Shown here piece by piece: positions 1 to 9,245 of a DNA stretch of 64,000 nucleotides. The translations under genes were made by a program, and so were the position numbers. The notes under the pieces were generated by a model that did no database searches, had not been told where the DNA came from, and was given only the letters and a program-made list of their open reading frames with translations. This DNA is from Bryocella elongata (GTDB lineage: Bacteria; Acidobacteriota; Terriglobia; Terriglobales; Acidobacteriaceae). Position 1 is the stretch's first letter; each line of letters starts with the position of its first letter. The stretch is from NCBI RefSeq assembly GCF_900108185.1, contig NZ_FNVA01000001.1:1426001-1490000 (forward strand), given 5' to 3'.

Positions 1-1
1 C

Positions 2-2242
2 AGTCTCTCCGGGGCCTCGGAAGATCGGCTCCTTCTCGTCATCGCAGAGGTGTCTCAGGTTGATCAGTTGCTTCCAGTGACACTACGGGATGCGTGGGCC
101 CGCGAGTCACCCTCCCCTGCCTTCCGGACCCGGACCGAGGGTTTCACCGTTCGCACGTTTCGAGACGGCGGCAGGGTCGTGTTGATCGTAGCCGGAAATG
201 ATTCACGCGGCGTGCTGTACGGCGTGGGATATCTATTGCGGCATATGGAGCTTTCGGAGGGGCGTACGGTGCTCGCTCAACCGCTTTCGCTGACCAGTGC
301 ACCCGAATACCCCATACGCAGCCACCAGATTGGATATCGCTACAAGAACAACACGTACGACGCCTGGACGTTGCCTATGTTTGAGCAACACATTCGCGAT
401 CTCGCGGTCTTTGGCATCAGCGGGTTGCAAGTGATCGCGCCTGTCTCGGATGATCGCGCGACGAGCCCGCTCTATCCGGCTCCCGCGCTCGAGACCGTTG
501 TGGGCATCTCCCGGCTGCTCGACAAATACGGCCTCGATTGCGAACTGTATTACCCGGAGATGCGAAAGGACTACACAGACCCCGCGCTGGTCGAAGCGGA
601 GCTCAAGGACTTCGAGTCCCTGGTCAAGGCGATGCCGCGCATCGATGCACTCTATGTTCCAGGTGGTGATCCGGGCCACACAGCTCCTGGCCCCTTGCTG
701 AATCTTGTCGAACGAGAGAGCGAAGTGCTGCACCGATACCATCCAAAGGCGACCATCTGGATCTCAGCACAAGGGTTCGATCGCAGTTCCTTCGAGGAGT
801 TCTATGCGCTTCTGAAGGAAGGCCAGCCTTCATGGTTGACGGGTGTGTTCTTCGGACCGCAATCGCGTGACAGCTTCGAAACGCAACGAGCGAAGATCCC
901 AGCCCGTTATCGCATGCTCTTCTACCCGGACATCGGGCACACGATGCACGCGCAGTTCCCTGTACCGGAGTGGGACCCCGTCTTCGCGCTCACCGAAGGC
1001 CGCGAGCCGATCGATCCCCGGCCTGTCGACGAGACGAAGATCTACCGTCACTTCGCGCATCTGCACACGGGTTTCGTCACGTACTCGGAAGGTGTGAACG
1101 ACGACGTGAACAAGTTTCTATGGACACGCCTCGGTTGGTCAGGACACACCGATCCACACGAGACACTTGAGGATTATAGCCGCTACTTCCTCGGACCACG
1201 CATCGGCCGGGATCCCTCGACACGGTTCGCGGATGCGGTGTTTACACTCGAGCAGGGCTGGCGAGGACCGCTGGCGACGAACCGACAAATTCCTCGTACG
1301 CTCTCTTTACTCCAGCAATTGGAATCGGAGGCAAGTCCGAAGCAGCGCAACAACTGGCGTTTCGAGTCCGCCTTGTACCGGGCGACCTACGATGCCCTGC
1401 TCCAGCAACGACTGCTTGTCGAGAGCCAGCAGGAGCGCAGCGCTATCGCAATGCTCTCTAGTGCCGCCGAGACAGGCAGCACTGCCGCAATGGACGCAGC
1501 TTCAGCGGCCCTTCAGTCTCCTCCCGCCGACAGTGAACTTCGCGGACAGCTTGAGGACCTCGCCAACCGGCTCTTTGCCCATGCGCGTCTGCAGCTGAGT
1601 GTGTCCAAGTTTGGAGCCTCCGGCGTCGAGAGGGGAGCAAACCTCGATCATGCCGACATTCCGTTGAACGATCGCGTGTGGCTGGAACGCCGCTTCGCAG
1701 AGATCCGCAGGCTGTCTGGCGAGAAGCAGCGGCTTGAGGCAATCGCAGAGATCGTGAACTGGGAGCACCCTGCCAACGGTGCGATCTATGACGACCTCGG
1801 CATGCCAGGCAAGGAGCCGCACCTCGTGCGCGGCCAAGGCTTCGACGCGGATCCCGAGATGTACGAGACCGCCATTGATGGCATAGCGGATCGCACGACC
1901 GAAGATGGATGGCGGCTTTCGGAACTCGACTACGCCGAGACGCTCTATGAGTATCCGCTGGAGATGCGATACACAGGTCTTAACCCGCACAAGCGATACC
2001 GTCTGCGAATTACCTACGCAGGCGAAGATTACACGTTGCCCTTGAAGCTGGTCGCCAACGGCACCCTCGTAGTTCATCCAGCGCGGCTGCGCAAATCCAA
2101 TCCCGAGACAGTTGAGTTTGAGCTGCCTTCCGCCGCGACGCTCAACGGAACACTCGATCTGCGCTGGGATCGGCCCGACGGAGTAGGCGGAGGCGGGCGA
2201 GGACGTCAGGTAGCTGAGGTCTGGCTGATTCCCTCGCGCTGA
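2..2242 (+). CDS. Putative secreted glycoside hydrolase, GH20/GH67-like fold (5' truncated by window edge)
   Basis: The reading frame is open to the left edge, so the gene starts outside the window; the GTG at 50 is only the first possible start inside it. The visible N-terminal part (VVLIVAGNDSRGVLYG, then YLLRHME) is the alpha/beta non-catalytic domain that precedes the barrel in GH20 and GH67-like glycosidases. The middle (tyrosine/proline-rich YYPEMRKDY, VPGGDPGHT, ATIWISAQGF) fits a TIM barrel. The C-terminal ~130 residues look like a beta-sandwich (MRYTGLNPHKRYRLRITYAGEDY). I cannot assign the substrate or place the catalytic acid pair. The 3' end overlaps the convergent MFS gene by 37 bp. 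Beside GH20, GH29 and a fucose-isomerase-like gene, a role in oligosaccharide breakdown is likely. Confidence 0.7.
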   Translation, partial: SLSGASEDRLLLVIAEVSQVDQLLPVTLRDAWARESPSPAFRTRTEGFTVRTFRDGGRVVLIVAGNDSRGVLYGVGYLLRHMELSEGRTVLAQPLSLTSAPEYPIRSHQIGYRYKNNTYDAWTLPMFEQHIRDLAVFGISGLQVIAPVSDDRATSPLYPAPALETVVGISRLLDKYGLDCELYYPEMRKDYTDPALVEAELKDFESLVKAMPRIDALYVPGGDPGHTAPGPLLNLVERESEVLHRYHPKATIWISAQGFDRSSFEEFYALLKEGQPSWLTGVFFGPQSRDSFETQRAKIPARYRMLFYPDIGHTMHAQFPVPEWDPVFALTEGREPIDPRPVDETKIYRHFAHLHTGFVTYSEGVNDDVNKFLWTRLGWSGHTDPHETLEDYSRYFLGPRIGRDPSTRFADAVFTLEQGWRGPLATNRQIPRTLSLLQQLESEASPKQRNNWRFESALYRATYDALLQQRLLVESQQERSAIAMLSSAAETGSTAAMDAASAALQSPPADSELRGQLEDLANRLFAHARLQLSVSKFGASGVERGANLDHADIPLNDRVWLERRFAEIRRLSGEKQRLEAIAEIVNWEHPANGAIYDDLGMPGKEPHLVRGQGFDADPEMYETAIDGIADRTTEDGWRLSELDYAETLYEYPLEMRYTGLNPHKRYRLRITYAGEDYTLPLKLVANGTLVVHPARLRKSNPETVEFELPSAATLNGTLDLRWDRPDGVGGGGRGRQVAEVWLIPSR

Positions 2243-3453
2243 GTCAAGCGTGCGCTGTAGAGCAGCGTGACCGCGATGCAGAAGTAAATGATCGCGGTCG
2301 CGCTGAGGCAGGCGCCCATGCTGAAGCGCTCCGAGGCATATCCCACCAGCAGCTGTGCCCCCGCGGCCCCAAGCCAGCCCAGTGAGTTCATCAGCCCCAC
2401 GGAAGAGCCACGTTGCTCGATCGGCACGACGTCATGGAGAGACGCCCAAAGACTTGCCTCGTAGACACCCTTGCATAGACCGAAGCCAACCATGGCCGCA
2501 AGCACATAGGCCACGCGTGTTGCCCAGCCGCTGAGACACAGTGCCGGAACTGCGCAAAGCAGCCCCATCGCCTGCACTCGCATCCGAGTGGCCCCTGGTC
2601 CGCTGCCATGCCGGACACCCGAATCCGCAGCGATGCCTCCAAGGATCACGCCCAGGATCGAAGCGATCTGCATATAGGCCGTACCGCTGAGCCCGGCAAC
2701 GCTCAAGCTCAGATGGAATCGGGTGAAAAGATAGGTGGGCATCCAGACGGTGAAGACCATCGCGACGAAGTTCGCACCTATGAACACGACAACTAACAGG
2801 CGAGCGATCCGATTCGCGGCAAGATCGCAGAGCGACTGCCAAAAGCCGCCGCCACGCGGAATGGGCCCGACGTTCGGATCCGACAGGCCACGTGGAGGCT
2901 CGCGGAGTAGAAGGTAGAGTAAGAGGCCTAGGAGAATCCCCGCGCCCCCAAAGCCGCGGAAGCCAATCCTCCAGCCAATGCGTTGCCCTAGGACTCCTGC
3001 CAGCCATCCGCCAATAATGCTGCCCGCGTACACACCTGACTGATGAAAGGCCATCGCTCGCGAACGCGTGTCGACCGCGTGGTAATCGCTGATCAGTGAC
3101 ATCGCGGACGGAAAGTAAAACGCCTCCCCTACACCAGCCATCGCTATGCCGAGCAGGAGTTGCGTATAGGTGTGTGCCAGGGAGCTCAGTGCGGTCATCG
3201 CAGACCAGAGGACCAATGCCCCGATAACCAGGTTTCGCCGCGGCAAGCGATCGCAAGCCCAACCCGCCAACGGGCCGGTGATGGCGTACGTCCCCATGAA
3301 TGAGGCGCTGAGGACACCCAGATAGAAGTTATTCAGCGAGAACTCTCGCTCAAACAGAGGAAACACCACAAAGATGGCTTGACGATCCGCGTAATTGAGG
3401 AAGCAGACCGTCCACAGCATGAAGACAACAAGCCACCGGTTGTTGAGCTTCAT
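2206..3453 (-). CDS. MFS transporter (sugar/sugar-acid type)
   Basis: A 415-residue integral inner-membrane protein with about 12 hydrophobic segments. The first helix begins near residue 7 (WLVVFMLWTVCFLNYADRQ), with the NYADRQ signature of the hexuronate/anion-symporter and spinster-like MFS branch. The loop after helix 2 (GWACDRLPRRN) is the conserved MFS motif A position (GxxxDRxxRR). It is last in a minus-strand operon, 15 bp after the GntR-type regulator and behind the fucose-isomerase-like and aldolase genes, so it most likely imports the monosaccharide or sugar acid that those enzymes use. Its end overlaps the convergent upstream glycosidase gene. The substrate cannot be read from sequence. 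Confidence 0.85.
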   Translation of the reverse strand: MKLNNRWLVVFMLWTVCFLNYADRQAIFVVFPLFEREFSLNNFYLGVLSASFMGTYAITGPLAGWACDRLPRRNLVIGALVLWSAMTALSSLAHTYTQLLLGIAMAGVGEAFYFPSAMSLISDYHAVDTRSRAMAFHQSGVYAGSIIGGWLAGVLGQRIGWRIGFRGFGGAGILLGLLLYLLLREPPRGLSDPNVGPIPRGGGFWQSLCDLAANRIARLLVVVFIGANFVAMVFTVWMPTYLFTRFHLSLSVAGLSGTAYMQIASILGVILGGIAADSGVRHGSGPGATRMRVQAMGLLCAVPALCLSGWATRVAYVLAAMVGFGLCKGVYEASLWASLHDVVPIEQRGSSVGLMNSLGWLGAAGAQLLVGYASERFSMGACLSATAIIYFCIAVTLLYSARLTQREGISQTSAT

Positions 3454-3468
3454 CGCTGGTAGTTCACC

Positions 3469-4266
3469 TTAGCTAATGTCTCCCAAAGCCATGCGCTGCA
3501 GATCGAAAATGCCAGGCATATTCTCACGCATCGCCATCTCGCGGTTCCAATGATCGAAGTCGTTGATGCGCTCGCGCTGACTTACTTGAATGTGTTCGGC
3601 AAGGGCCTGCATCGCGCCTGGAGCATCCTGACTGTCGACGCAATCGAGAATTCGCTGATGATACTTCTGGATGCTCTCCAACTGGCTGGCATCGTGCCCA
3701 CTTCTCTGGATAGCGAAGATACGGATCAGCAGACGAGTCTCGTTAATCATCTTCTGAATTCTCGTATTTCCCGTTAGGCTTACAAGCAGTGCGTGAAAGC
3801 CGAGATCGCAGCCGAGGAACCGCTTCATCTGCTCGCGGTCAAGTTCCCTGGCACCGCTCTTCGCAAGTTCCTCGCGAAGTCTGCCAATCTCATCGATCAT
3901 GAACTGCAAGCGGTCTTTGTCGGCAGGGCGCAGAGGAATCTTCGCAACCTTGCCGACGCTGTACACCTCTAAGGCTTCACGCAACTCATAGAGTTCAACG
4001 ATATCGTCGCGTTGAATCTGCGCCACGACCATGCCGCCGTTAGCGCCCGGGCGCAGCAGTCCCTCCGCCGCAAGCTGGTTCATCGCCTCACGAATCGGAG
4101 TGCGGCTACTGCCGAGTTCCTTCGCAAGGCTCAACTCGGATACCCCGCTGCCAGCCTCCAGTACTCCATCCGCGATGGCCCGCTGGATGTACTGGTAAGC
4201 CCTGTCTCGCACCGAAAGGCTCTTCGGTTTACCGGATTGGGACCGTCGCTTCATGCGCTCCAGCAT
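3469..4266 (-). CDS. GntR-family regulator, FadR/FCD subfamily
   Basis: An N-terminal winged helix (about residues 20-80 of the longest frame: DRAYQYIQRAIADGVL, then LAKELGSSRTPIREAMNQLAAEGLL) is followed by an all-helical FCD ligand-binding domain (DIVELYELREALEV, then FHALLVSLTGN and the paired histidines typical of metal/ligand coordination). The frame can be opened from a GTG at 4308, but ATGs at 4266 and 4254 have better ribosome-binding spacing. A TGTCGACA palindrome at 4275-4282 would lie just upstream of those starts, so I prefer 4266. It sits between the isomerase and transporter genes and is expected to be the local repressor, induced by a sugar or sugar-acid intermediate. Confidence 0.85.
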   Translation of the reverse strand: MLERMKRRSQSGKPKSLSVRDRAYQYIQRAIADGVLEAGSGVSELSLAKELGSSRTPIREAMNQLAAEGLLRPGANGGMVVAQIQRDDIVELYELREALEVYSVGKVAKIPLRPADKDRLQFMIDEIGRLREELAKSGARELDREQMKRFLGCDLGFHALLVSLTGNTRIQKMINETRLLIRIFAIQRSGHDASQLESIQKYHQRILDCVDSQDAPGAMQALAEHIQVSQRERINDFDHWNREMAMRENMPGIFDLQRMALGDIS

Positions 4267-4347
4267 ACATGACCTGTCGACATCGTTTGTGGGAGCACGC
4301 TTCGCCACATTGCGTCACAACACCTGGGAACTTTCGCTGGATCGGAT

Positions 4348-5958
4348 CTACGAAACAGCCGGCACGCCACAAAGATGGACCTTTACCCCAAGGGCATTGA
4401 AGACCGCGGCCTTGAGCAAGAGTGCCTGACGGCCGTCTTCGGCGTTCGGAGCGTACACGATGCTGAGATGGTTCGCGCGGTGCCGCGCCATAAAGGAGTC
4501 GCGAGTCATACCTCTCAGGCGTGCGTGCACGATGGGCCACTCATAGGTGACCTGACGCCAACGGCGCTCTGTCTCCTCCGGAGGGAGCTCAACAACGGAA
4601 CCGAGCCCTATGTCGACATGAAGAGTACCCTCTTCCTGAAAGACTCTGCTCCAGACGATTTCGCCCGGTCGGCCCACTCCTTTGAGACTTCCGCCGCCCA
4701 GGGGAAAGTACATGGCGGGCTGTCTGTCGCTGGTGGCGCCCCGATATCCTCCCACGAAGTGCGACGCGGGAGCGGCACCAGAGATCTGCAGCAGCCAAAG
4801 GAACTCCGGTTCAGATTCGGGCGACCACGAGTAGGCTTCTCCCCAGCGCACATCGTGCAGTGTCGTGGAAGGATCCCACCCAAGGTACGTCCAAACGCGA
4901 TTGGTAATCAGCGCATCCACACCGGCGCACTCATCCACCTCATTGAAATGAGGAAGCGCCTTGCCCTCGTACAGCACACGGCCGTCACGGCTGTACGCCG
5001 GCGGGCGATCCGGGTTGTTGAGCAATCCCTCGACCAGGTCCGAGGCAGGAGTCATGTCCTTCAACCCCTGCTGATACTGAATGCCAATCGCATCGCAACC
5101 GAAATCGTCCGCGATCCGCAACGCGGCGATGTACATTCGGCATTGATCAATGACCTGCGAATCGAGAAGATCAACCTTGCTATCGACACCGATATTGAAA
5201 GTAACGCCTTCGGAGTCCAGCCACGAGCGCACCGCCTGTGCCTCGGCATCAGTCACGGTCCTCATCTCTGCGACAAGAGCTGACTGGCTCATGCGCTCCT
5301 TGTAGATGCCCATGGGATTCAATAGTTCGTCATCAAGGATGGCGTTATACATTCCCATGCATCCCTCATCGAAGATCCCAAGGATTGCCTTCCTGTCCTG
5401 CAGGTCGCTTGCAAGCGCCTGAGCAGCTACGGCAGTCGCTGCCGGGATGGCGTGGGGATCGAATCCTCGCACGTGAGAAAGATCATGCTGTATGCGTCCC
5501 TCACGGATCCACTGATCGATCCCTCGAAGGAAAAAGTCATCGTCAAAGCTCTCGCTCCAAAGGGTCGAAAACTTGACCGAGGCCTTTACAAGAGATCCAT
5601 TGAGATTGAGCAGGCCGACAAGTCCTGGCCACTGACCGGACCAGTTCGCAACCGTAAGGATAGGACCTGCATGGCTTCGCAAGCCTGGAAGCACATGGTG
5701 CGAGTATTGCCATGCGGCAGTCGCAAACACTACCGGAGCTTCCTTCGGGATGTGGCGGAATACGTTCATCCCTTCGCGCTGCCCTGCCACGAACCCATGC
5801 CCACGGATGGGATCCACCTCCGCCGCACGGACCAGGAGGACGCCGCTGTGGGCAAAGCAAGCCGTCAGGCGCTCTTCCAGCTCACGTTGTGCAGGCCAGC
5901 AAAGACGATTGGCTTCTTCACGTAGATCGCCGCTGGTAATGAGATATGCAGTCTTCAC
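4348..5958 (-). CDS. L-fucose isomerase-like protein (FucI/AraA superfamily)
   Basis: A 536-residue cytoplasmic protein resembling the fucose/arabinose isomerase superfamily, which interconverts aldoses and ketoses with a divalent metal. The N-terminal Rossmann-like half (VVFATAAWQYSHHVLPG, then ILTVANWSGQWPGLVGLLN) and a C-terminal beta-barrel half (HFVGGYRGATSDRQ, then HVDIGLGSVVELP) are both present. It is shorter than typical FucI (about 590 residues), so I call it isomerase-like. Translation starts at GTG 5958 behind GGAGAGG. It is 9 bp downstream of the aldolase gene and precedes the GntR gene. The GH29 alpha-L-fucosidase nearby makes fucose or a related 6-deoxysugar the likeliest substrate. 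Confidence 0.75.
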   Translation of the reverse strand: MKTAYLITSGDLREEANRLCWPAQRELEERLTACFAHSGVLLVRAAEVDPIRGHGFVAGQREGMNVFRHIPKEAPVVFATAAWQYSHHVLPGLRSHAGPILTVANWSGQWPGLVGLLNLNGSLVKASVKFSTLWSESFDDDFFLRGIDQWIREGRIQHDLSHVRGFDPHAIPAATAVAAQALASDLQDRKAILGIFDEGCMGMYNAILDDELLNPMGIYKERMSQSALVAEMRTVTDAEAQAVRSWLDSEGVTFNIGVDSKVDLLDSQVIDQCRMYIAALRIADDFGCDAIGIQYQQGLKDMTPASDLVEGLLNNPDRPPAYSRDGRVLYEGKALPHFNEVDECAGVDALITNRVWTYLGWDPSTTLHDVRWGEAYSWSPESEPEFLWLLQISGAAPASHFVGGYRGATSDRQPAMYFPLGGGSLKGVGRPGEIVWSRVFQEEGTLHVDIGLGSVVELPPEETERRWRQVTYEWPIVHARLRGMTRDSFMARHRANHLSIVYAPNAEDGRQALLLKAAVFNALGVKVHLCGVPAVS

Positions 5959-5967
5959 GGCCTCTCC

Positions 5968-6921
5968 TTATACCGAAACGTTGTCATCGACCGCATGCAG
6001 CGCAGCACGGTTGACCTCAAACCAGGTCACGAACTCTGCCCGCACCGCTTGCTTCTCGTGAGACAAGGGCAACGGGAAATAAGCCTCCCCCAAACCGCGG
6101 GCTTCGGCAATGATCTTCAATCCCCAGGGGACGGGAAACTTGTTCAGCCAGGAGATGAACTCGTCCAACGTGGCCTTCAGAGCAAGGGCGGTGACGCTAT
6201 TGGGGCGAGCCGAGGCCTCTTCGTAGAGCCTTAGCATCAATTCCGGAAGGACACAGGAGACCCCCGAGACCACACCATCACAGACCCCCTGTGCCAGCGC
6301 CTCATAAAGGGAGCCATCGTTTCCGAGAATGCAAGCTGCGCCGGGAACACGGTTCCTGAGAAGCGTTACGGTCTCGAGCGATCCACTCGAGTCTTTGATT
6401 CCGACGACAGCCGGTAAACGCTCCACCAATTCCAACGAGGTCGCCGGCTCAAGCGGCGTTGTAAACGATGGAAGGTTGTAGAGGTAAACAGGGACGCCGA
6501 GTCCTCGTGTCGCAGCCGCAACGTATTCCATCAGGTCGTCCTGCCCATAAGGAAAGAAATACGGCATCGGCAGGAGGCAACCGTCAGCACCTTCGTCGAG
6601 TGCGATCTCGCAGAGAGCACGAGTCTGCTCCACGCTTGCACCTCCGACGCCCGCAATGAGCCTCCTGCCGAGGCCGATTTCCCGCCTTGTGGTCCGCAGG
6701 AGGCATCGAAATTCTTCCGCTGTCGTCAGGGTGTATTCACCTGTTGCCCCATTGACGGCGAAGCATTGAATGCCTCGGCTCAACAAAAAGTGGAGCTGCC
6801 GCTCATAGACCACGGGGTGGAGATCCCCCGTTCCACTGCGCGGAATCAATAATGCGGAAGCAACACCGGAGATCGGGAGCGCCTGCTGCAGCGATGTTCG
6901 CGAAACTGCTTCACTTGCCAT
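5968..6921 (-). CDS. DapA/NanA-superfamily aldolase (dihydrodipicolinate-synthase family)
   Basis: A 317-residue class I aldolase/dehydratase of the (beta/alpha)8 DHDPS/N-acetylneuraminate lyase superfamily. The substrate-carboxylate loop (VNGATGEYTLTTAEE), the catalytic tyrosine (VPVYLYNLPSF) and the Schiff-base lysine (VVGIKDSSGS) are all present. It is the first gene of a four-gene operon with a fucose-isomerase-like enzyme, an FCD regulator and an MFS carrier, so a 2-keto-3-deoxy sugar-acid aldolase or dehydratase role in sugar catabolism is far likelier than lysine biosynthesis. The N-terminus has a 15-20 residue extension but no clear signal peptide. The start is ATG at 6921. Confidence 0.85.
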   Translation of the reverse strand: MASEAVSRTSLQQALPISGVASALLIPRSGTGDLHPVVYERQLHFLLSRGIQCFAVNGATGEYTLTTAEEFRCLLRTTRREIGLGRRLIAGVGGASVEQTRALCEIALDEGADGCLLPMPYFFPYGQDDLMEYVAAATRGLGVPVYLYNLPSFTTPLEPATSLELVERLPAVVGIKDSSGSLETVTLLRNRVPGAACILGNDGSLYEALAQGVCDGVVSGVSCVLPELMLRLYEEASARPNSVTALALKATLDEFISWLNKFPVPWGLKIIAEARGLGEAYFPLPLSHEKQAVRAEFVTWFEVNRAALHAVDDNVSV

Positions 6922-6974
6922 CTGTTATGAATCCTTGAGCGCGAGATCACCATCAATATACAATTGTCGCCATT

Positions 6975-6984
6975 ATGTCGACAA
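6975..6984. promoter_or_regulatory. Candidate FCD/GntR operator (TGTCGACA)
   Basis: ATGTCGACAA contains the perfect palindrome TGTCGACA (6976-6983), which fits the y-GT-M-K-AC-y pattern known for FadR-type regulators. It lies 55 bp upstream of the aldolase start that heads the regulator's own operon. The same ATGTCGACA string occurs just upstream of the preferred gntR start (4275-4283). A third TGTCGACA occurs inside the GH54 coding region, so the octamer alone is not specific. Confidence 0.4.
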
Positions 6985-7028
6985 CATGATTGCCCGGCAA
7001 TTCTCCTCCCGCTCCCAGCTCTACACCC

Positions 7029-7053
7029 AGATTTTCCGCCCGGCGGAAAATCT
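7029..7053. promoter_or_regulatory. 25-bp perfect inverted repeat between divergent operons
   Basis: AGATTTTCCGCC and its exact reverse complement GGCGGAAAATCT flank a single central C at 7041. It lies in the 198-bp region between the aldolase operon (start 6921, minus) and the GH20 gene (start 7120, plus), 67 bp before the latter. There is no T-run after it and no gene ends here, so a terminator is unlikely. A dimeric-repressor operator controlling both transcripts is the best reading. Confidence 0.6.
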
Positions 7054-7119
7054 CGCATCTCCGCCTCTCCAAAGTAGAGTCACGCCGCATGGGTCGGCGG
7101 CGTCATGAGGTCCCGATAG

Positions 7120-9216
7120 ATGAAGAAGCCATCGCGTACTCCCCGTTGCCTCTGGCTCGTGATCGCCGCCTCGTTGGTCTGCGGCCCACGAATCGATGCC
7201 CAGCCCGCGGATGCGCCGCAGTTCCTGCCTGCGCCCCGCGAGTGGCATGCAAACGGCACCCTTGCTCTGCCCGAGGCGAGGATCACTGTCCCAGGGCACA
7301 ACCCCGAGGACGAATTCGCCGCCAGCGAGCTCCGAGCGGCTTTCCTCAGAGATGAAGTCCGCGTATCTGAAGGCCGCGGCTACACCATCACTCTTCTTCG
7401 AGAAGGCACTCCTGAAGCGACCGCTGCTCTGCGCCGAGCCGGGACGACCTTCGATTCCGCGATGAAGGATGAGGGCTATGTCATCGTCGCAGACGGGACG
7501 GGCGCGGCAATCGTCGCGCACACTGCCAACGGCATCTTTTATGGTGTGCAGACACTCGCGCAGATGGTGCTGCCTTCTCATCAGCTGGCATTAGGCGTCG
7601 TGCGTGACTGGCCGGCGATGCGTTGGCGTGGTGTCGATGACGATCTCTCACGTGGCCCAGTACCGACGATCGCCTTTCAGAAGCGCCAACTGGATCTCCT
7701 GGCCTCCTACAAGGTGAACATCTATTCGCCGTATCTGGAGAGCACGCTGGCATACAAGGGCCACTTGATGGTGCCTCCTCCGGGCAGCGCGCTGACGCCT
7801 GCTGACGCTGCAGAACTCGTCTCTTATGCAGCGGAGCGGCACATTCTCATCGTTCCCGAGCAGGAGGCCTTCGGGCACCTGCATCATGTGCTGCAGTTCG
7901 ACCGCTACGCTGAGCTGGCAGAGAGCCCACACGGGCACGTGCTCGCACCAGGACAACCGGGGACGCTCCCTTTGATCAAAGACTGGTTCAGCCAGGCTGC
8001 CGCCGAGTTCCCGGGACCCTTCCTGCACATCGGCGCCGACGAGACCTTCGACCTCGGGATCGGCCGCACGAAGGACGCCGTGACAAAGCGCGGGCTGGGC
8101 CCCGTGTACGCAGACTTCCTCACGCAGATTCATGCCGAACTCGCCCCGCTTAACCGGCGGCTGCTCTTCTGGGGCGACCTTGCCTGGAGCGACACGAAGG
8201 CAATCGGCAGCCTGCCCAAGGACATGATCGCGGTCCCCTGGATCTACTGGCACCAGGACAACTACGACAGCAACATTACTCCGTTCCGCGATGCAGGAAT
8301 CGAGACGTGGGTCGCTCCTGGCGACGCGAATTGGAACGTCGTCTATCCTATCGGCGCAACCGTGCTCGATAACGTGAGTGGCTTTGTAGAAGCTGGTCAG
8401 CGTCTGGGTTCCACCGGCGAGCTGATGACTGTGTGGAATGACGACGGCGAAGGACTCTTCAATGAGGACTGGTTTGGCGTCCTCTTTGGCGCCGCTGCCT
8501 CTTGGCAACCTGCGCGCATCCAGCCAGAGCCCTATCAACGCGCCTTTGGCCTGCGGTTTTACAACGATGCTTCGGGACGCATCAACCAGGCCCAGCTCGA
8601 ACTGATGGCTGCACAAAAACTCATCGATACCTCCGACGCGGTCTTTTGGATGGATCCGTGGAGCGAAGAAGGTGAGGCCTTCCTTGCCAGGAACCGGACG
8701 AAGCTGCAGTCCGCGCGTGTGCATGCCGAGAGGGCCTTAGAACTGCTACTGGAGGTCGCACAGGATACTCCAGCCCTGCGCGAGCCGGACGCCTTGCAGG
8801 CCATGGAACTGGGGGCACGTCGCATCGACTTCCTCGCGCAGAAGTTTGAATGGAGCGACGACATCGCAGCGGCGTATGCAAGGGCCTATGCCCTTCGCAA
8901 CGATAAGGAACATGCCACCGAGGCGCGTGAGGCTCTGTACTCCATCTCGAGCATGAACGGGCGATGCCAGGATCTGCGCGATGGCTACTCCCTGCTGAAG
9001 ACGCTGTACACGCAGAGCTGGCTGGCGGAGAACCGGCCTTACTGGCTGGAGAACGTGACCGTGCGTTACGATCTCCGCATCCAGCTTTGGCAGCAGCGCG
9101 GTGAACGCATCGATGCAGTCATCAACAAGTGGCAGAAGACGCATCAGCTGCCGGCTCCAGCGGACCTTGGTCTGCCGGCGAACTCGAGTGACGAAGTCCC
9201 TGTCTCAGTGAATTAA
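7120..9216 (+). CDS. GH20 family beta-N-acetylhexosaminidase-like enzyme, secreted
   Basis: A 698-residue exported protein with a Sec signal peptide (residues 1-28, CLWLVIAASLV, cleavage near IDAQ). Residues about 30-165 form the GH20b alpha/beta domain (GYVIVADGTGAAIVAHTANG). The barrel follows, with the GH20 signature HIGADE at 303-308: Asp307 and Glu308 are the substrate-polarising Asp and the acid/base Glu of substrate-assisted catalysis. The C-terminal ~200 residues are helical and unlike classical hexosaminidases, so the sugar specificity is uncertain; GH20 members also include lacto-N-biosidases. The start is ATG 7120. It is followed 29 bp later by a GH29 fucosidase, so the two may be co-transcribed and act on fucosylated aminosugar glycans. 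Confidence 0.85.
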   Translation: MKKPSRTPRCLWLVIAASLVCGPRIDAQPADAPQFLPAPREWHANGTLALPEARITVPGHNPEDEFAASELRAAFLRDEVRVSEGRGYTITLLREGTPEATAALRRAGTTFDSAMKDEGYVIVADGTGAAIVAHTANGIFYGVQTLAQMVLPSHQLALGVVRDWPAMRWRGVDDDLSRGPVPTIAFQKRQLDLLASYKVNIYSPYLESTLAYKGHLMVPPPGSALTPADAAELVSYAAERHILIVPEQEAFGHLHHVLQFDRYAELAESPHGHVLAPGQPGTLPLIKDWFSQAAAEFPGPFLHIGADETFDLGIGRTKDAVTKRGLGPVYADFLTQIHAELAPLNRRLLFWGDLAWSDTKAIGSLPKDMIAVPWIYWHQDNYDSNITPFRDAGIETWVAPGDANWNVVYPIGATVLDNVSGFVEAGQRLGSTGELMTVWNDDGEGLFNEDWFGVLFGAAASWQPARIQPEPYQRAFGLRFYNDASGRINQAQLELMAAQKLIDTSDAVFWMDPWSEEGEAFLARNRTKLQSARVHAERALELLLEVAQDTPALREPDALQAMELGARRIDFLAQKFEWSDDIAAAYARAYALRNDKEHATEAREALYSISSMNGRCQDLRDGYSLLKTLYTQSWLAENRPYWLENVTVRYDLRIQLWQQRGERIDAVINKWQKTHQLPAPADLGLPANSSDEVPVSVN

Positions 9217-9245
9217 GCTATGCCAGCGCCGAAGGAGGCCCGAGA

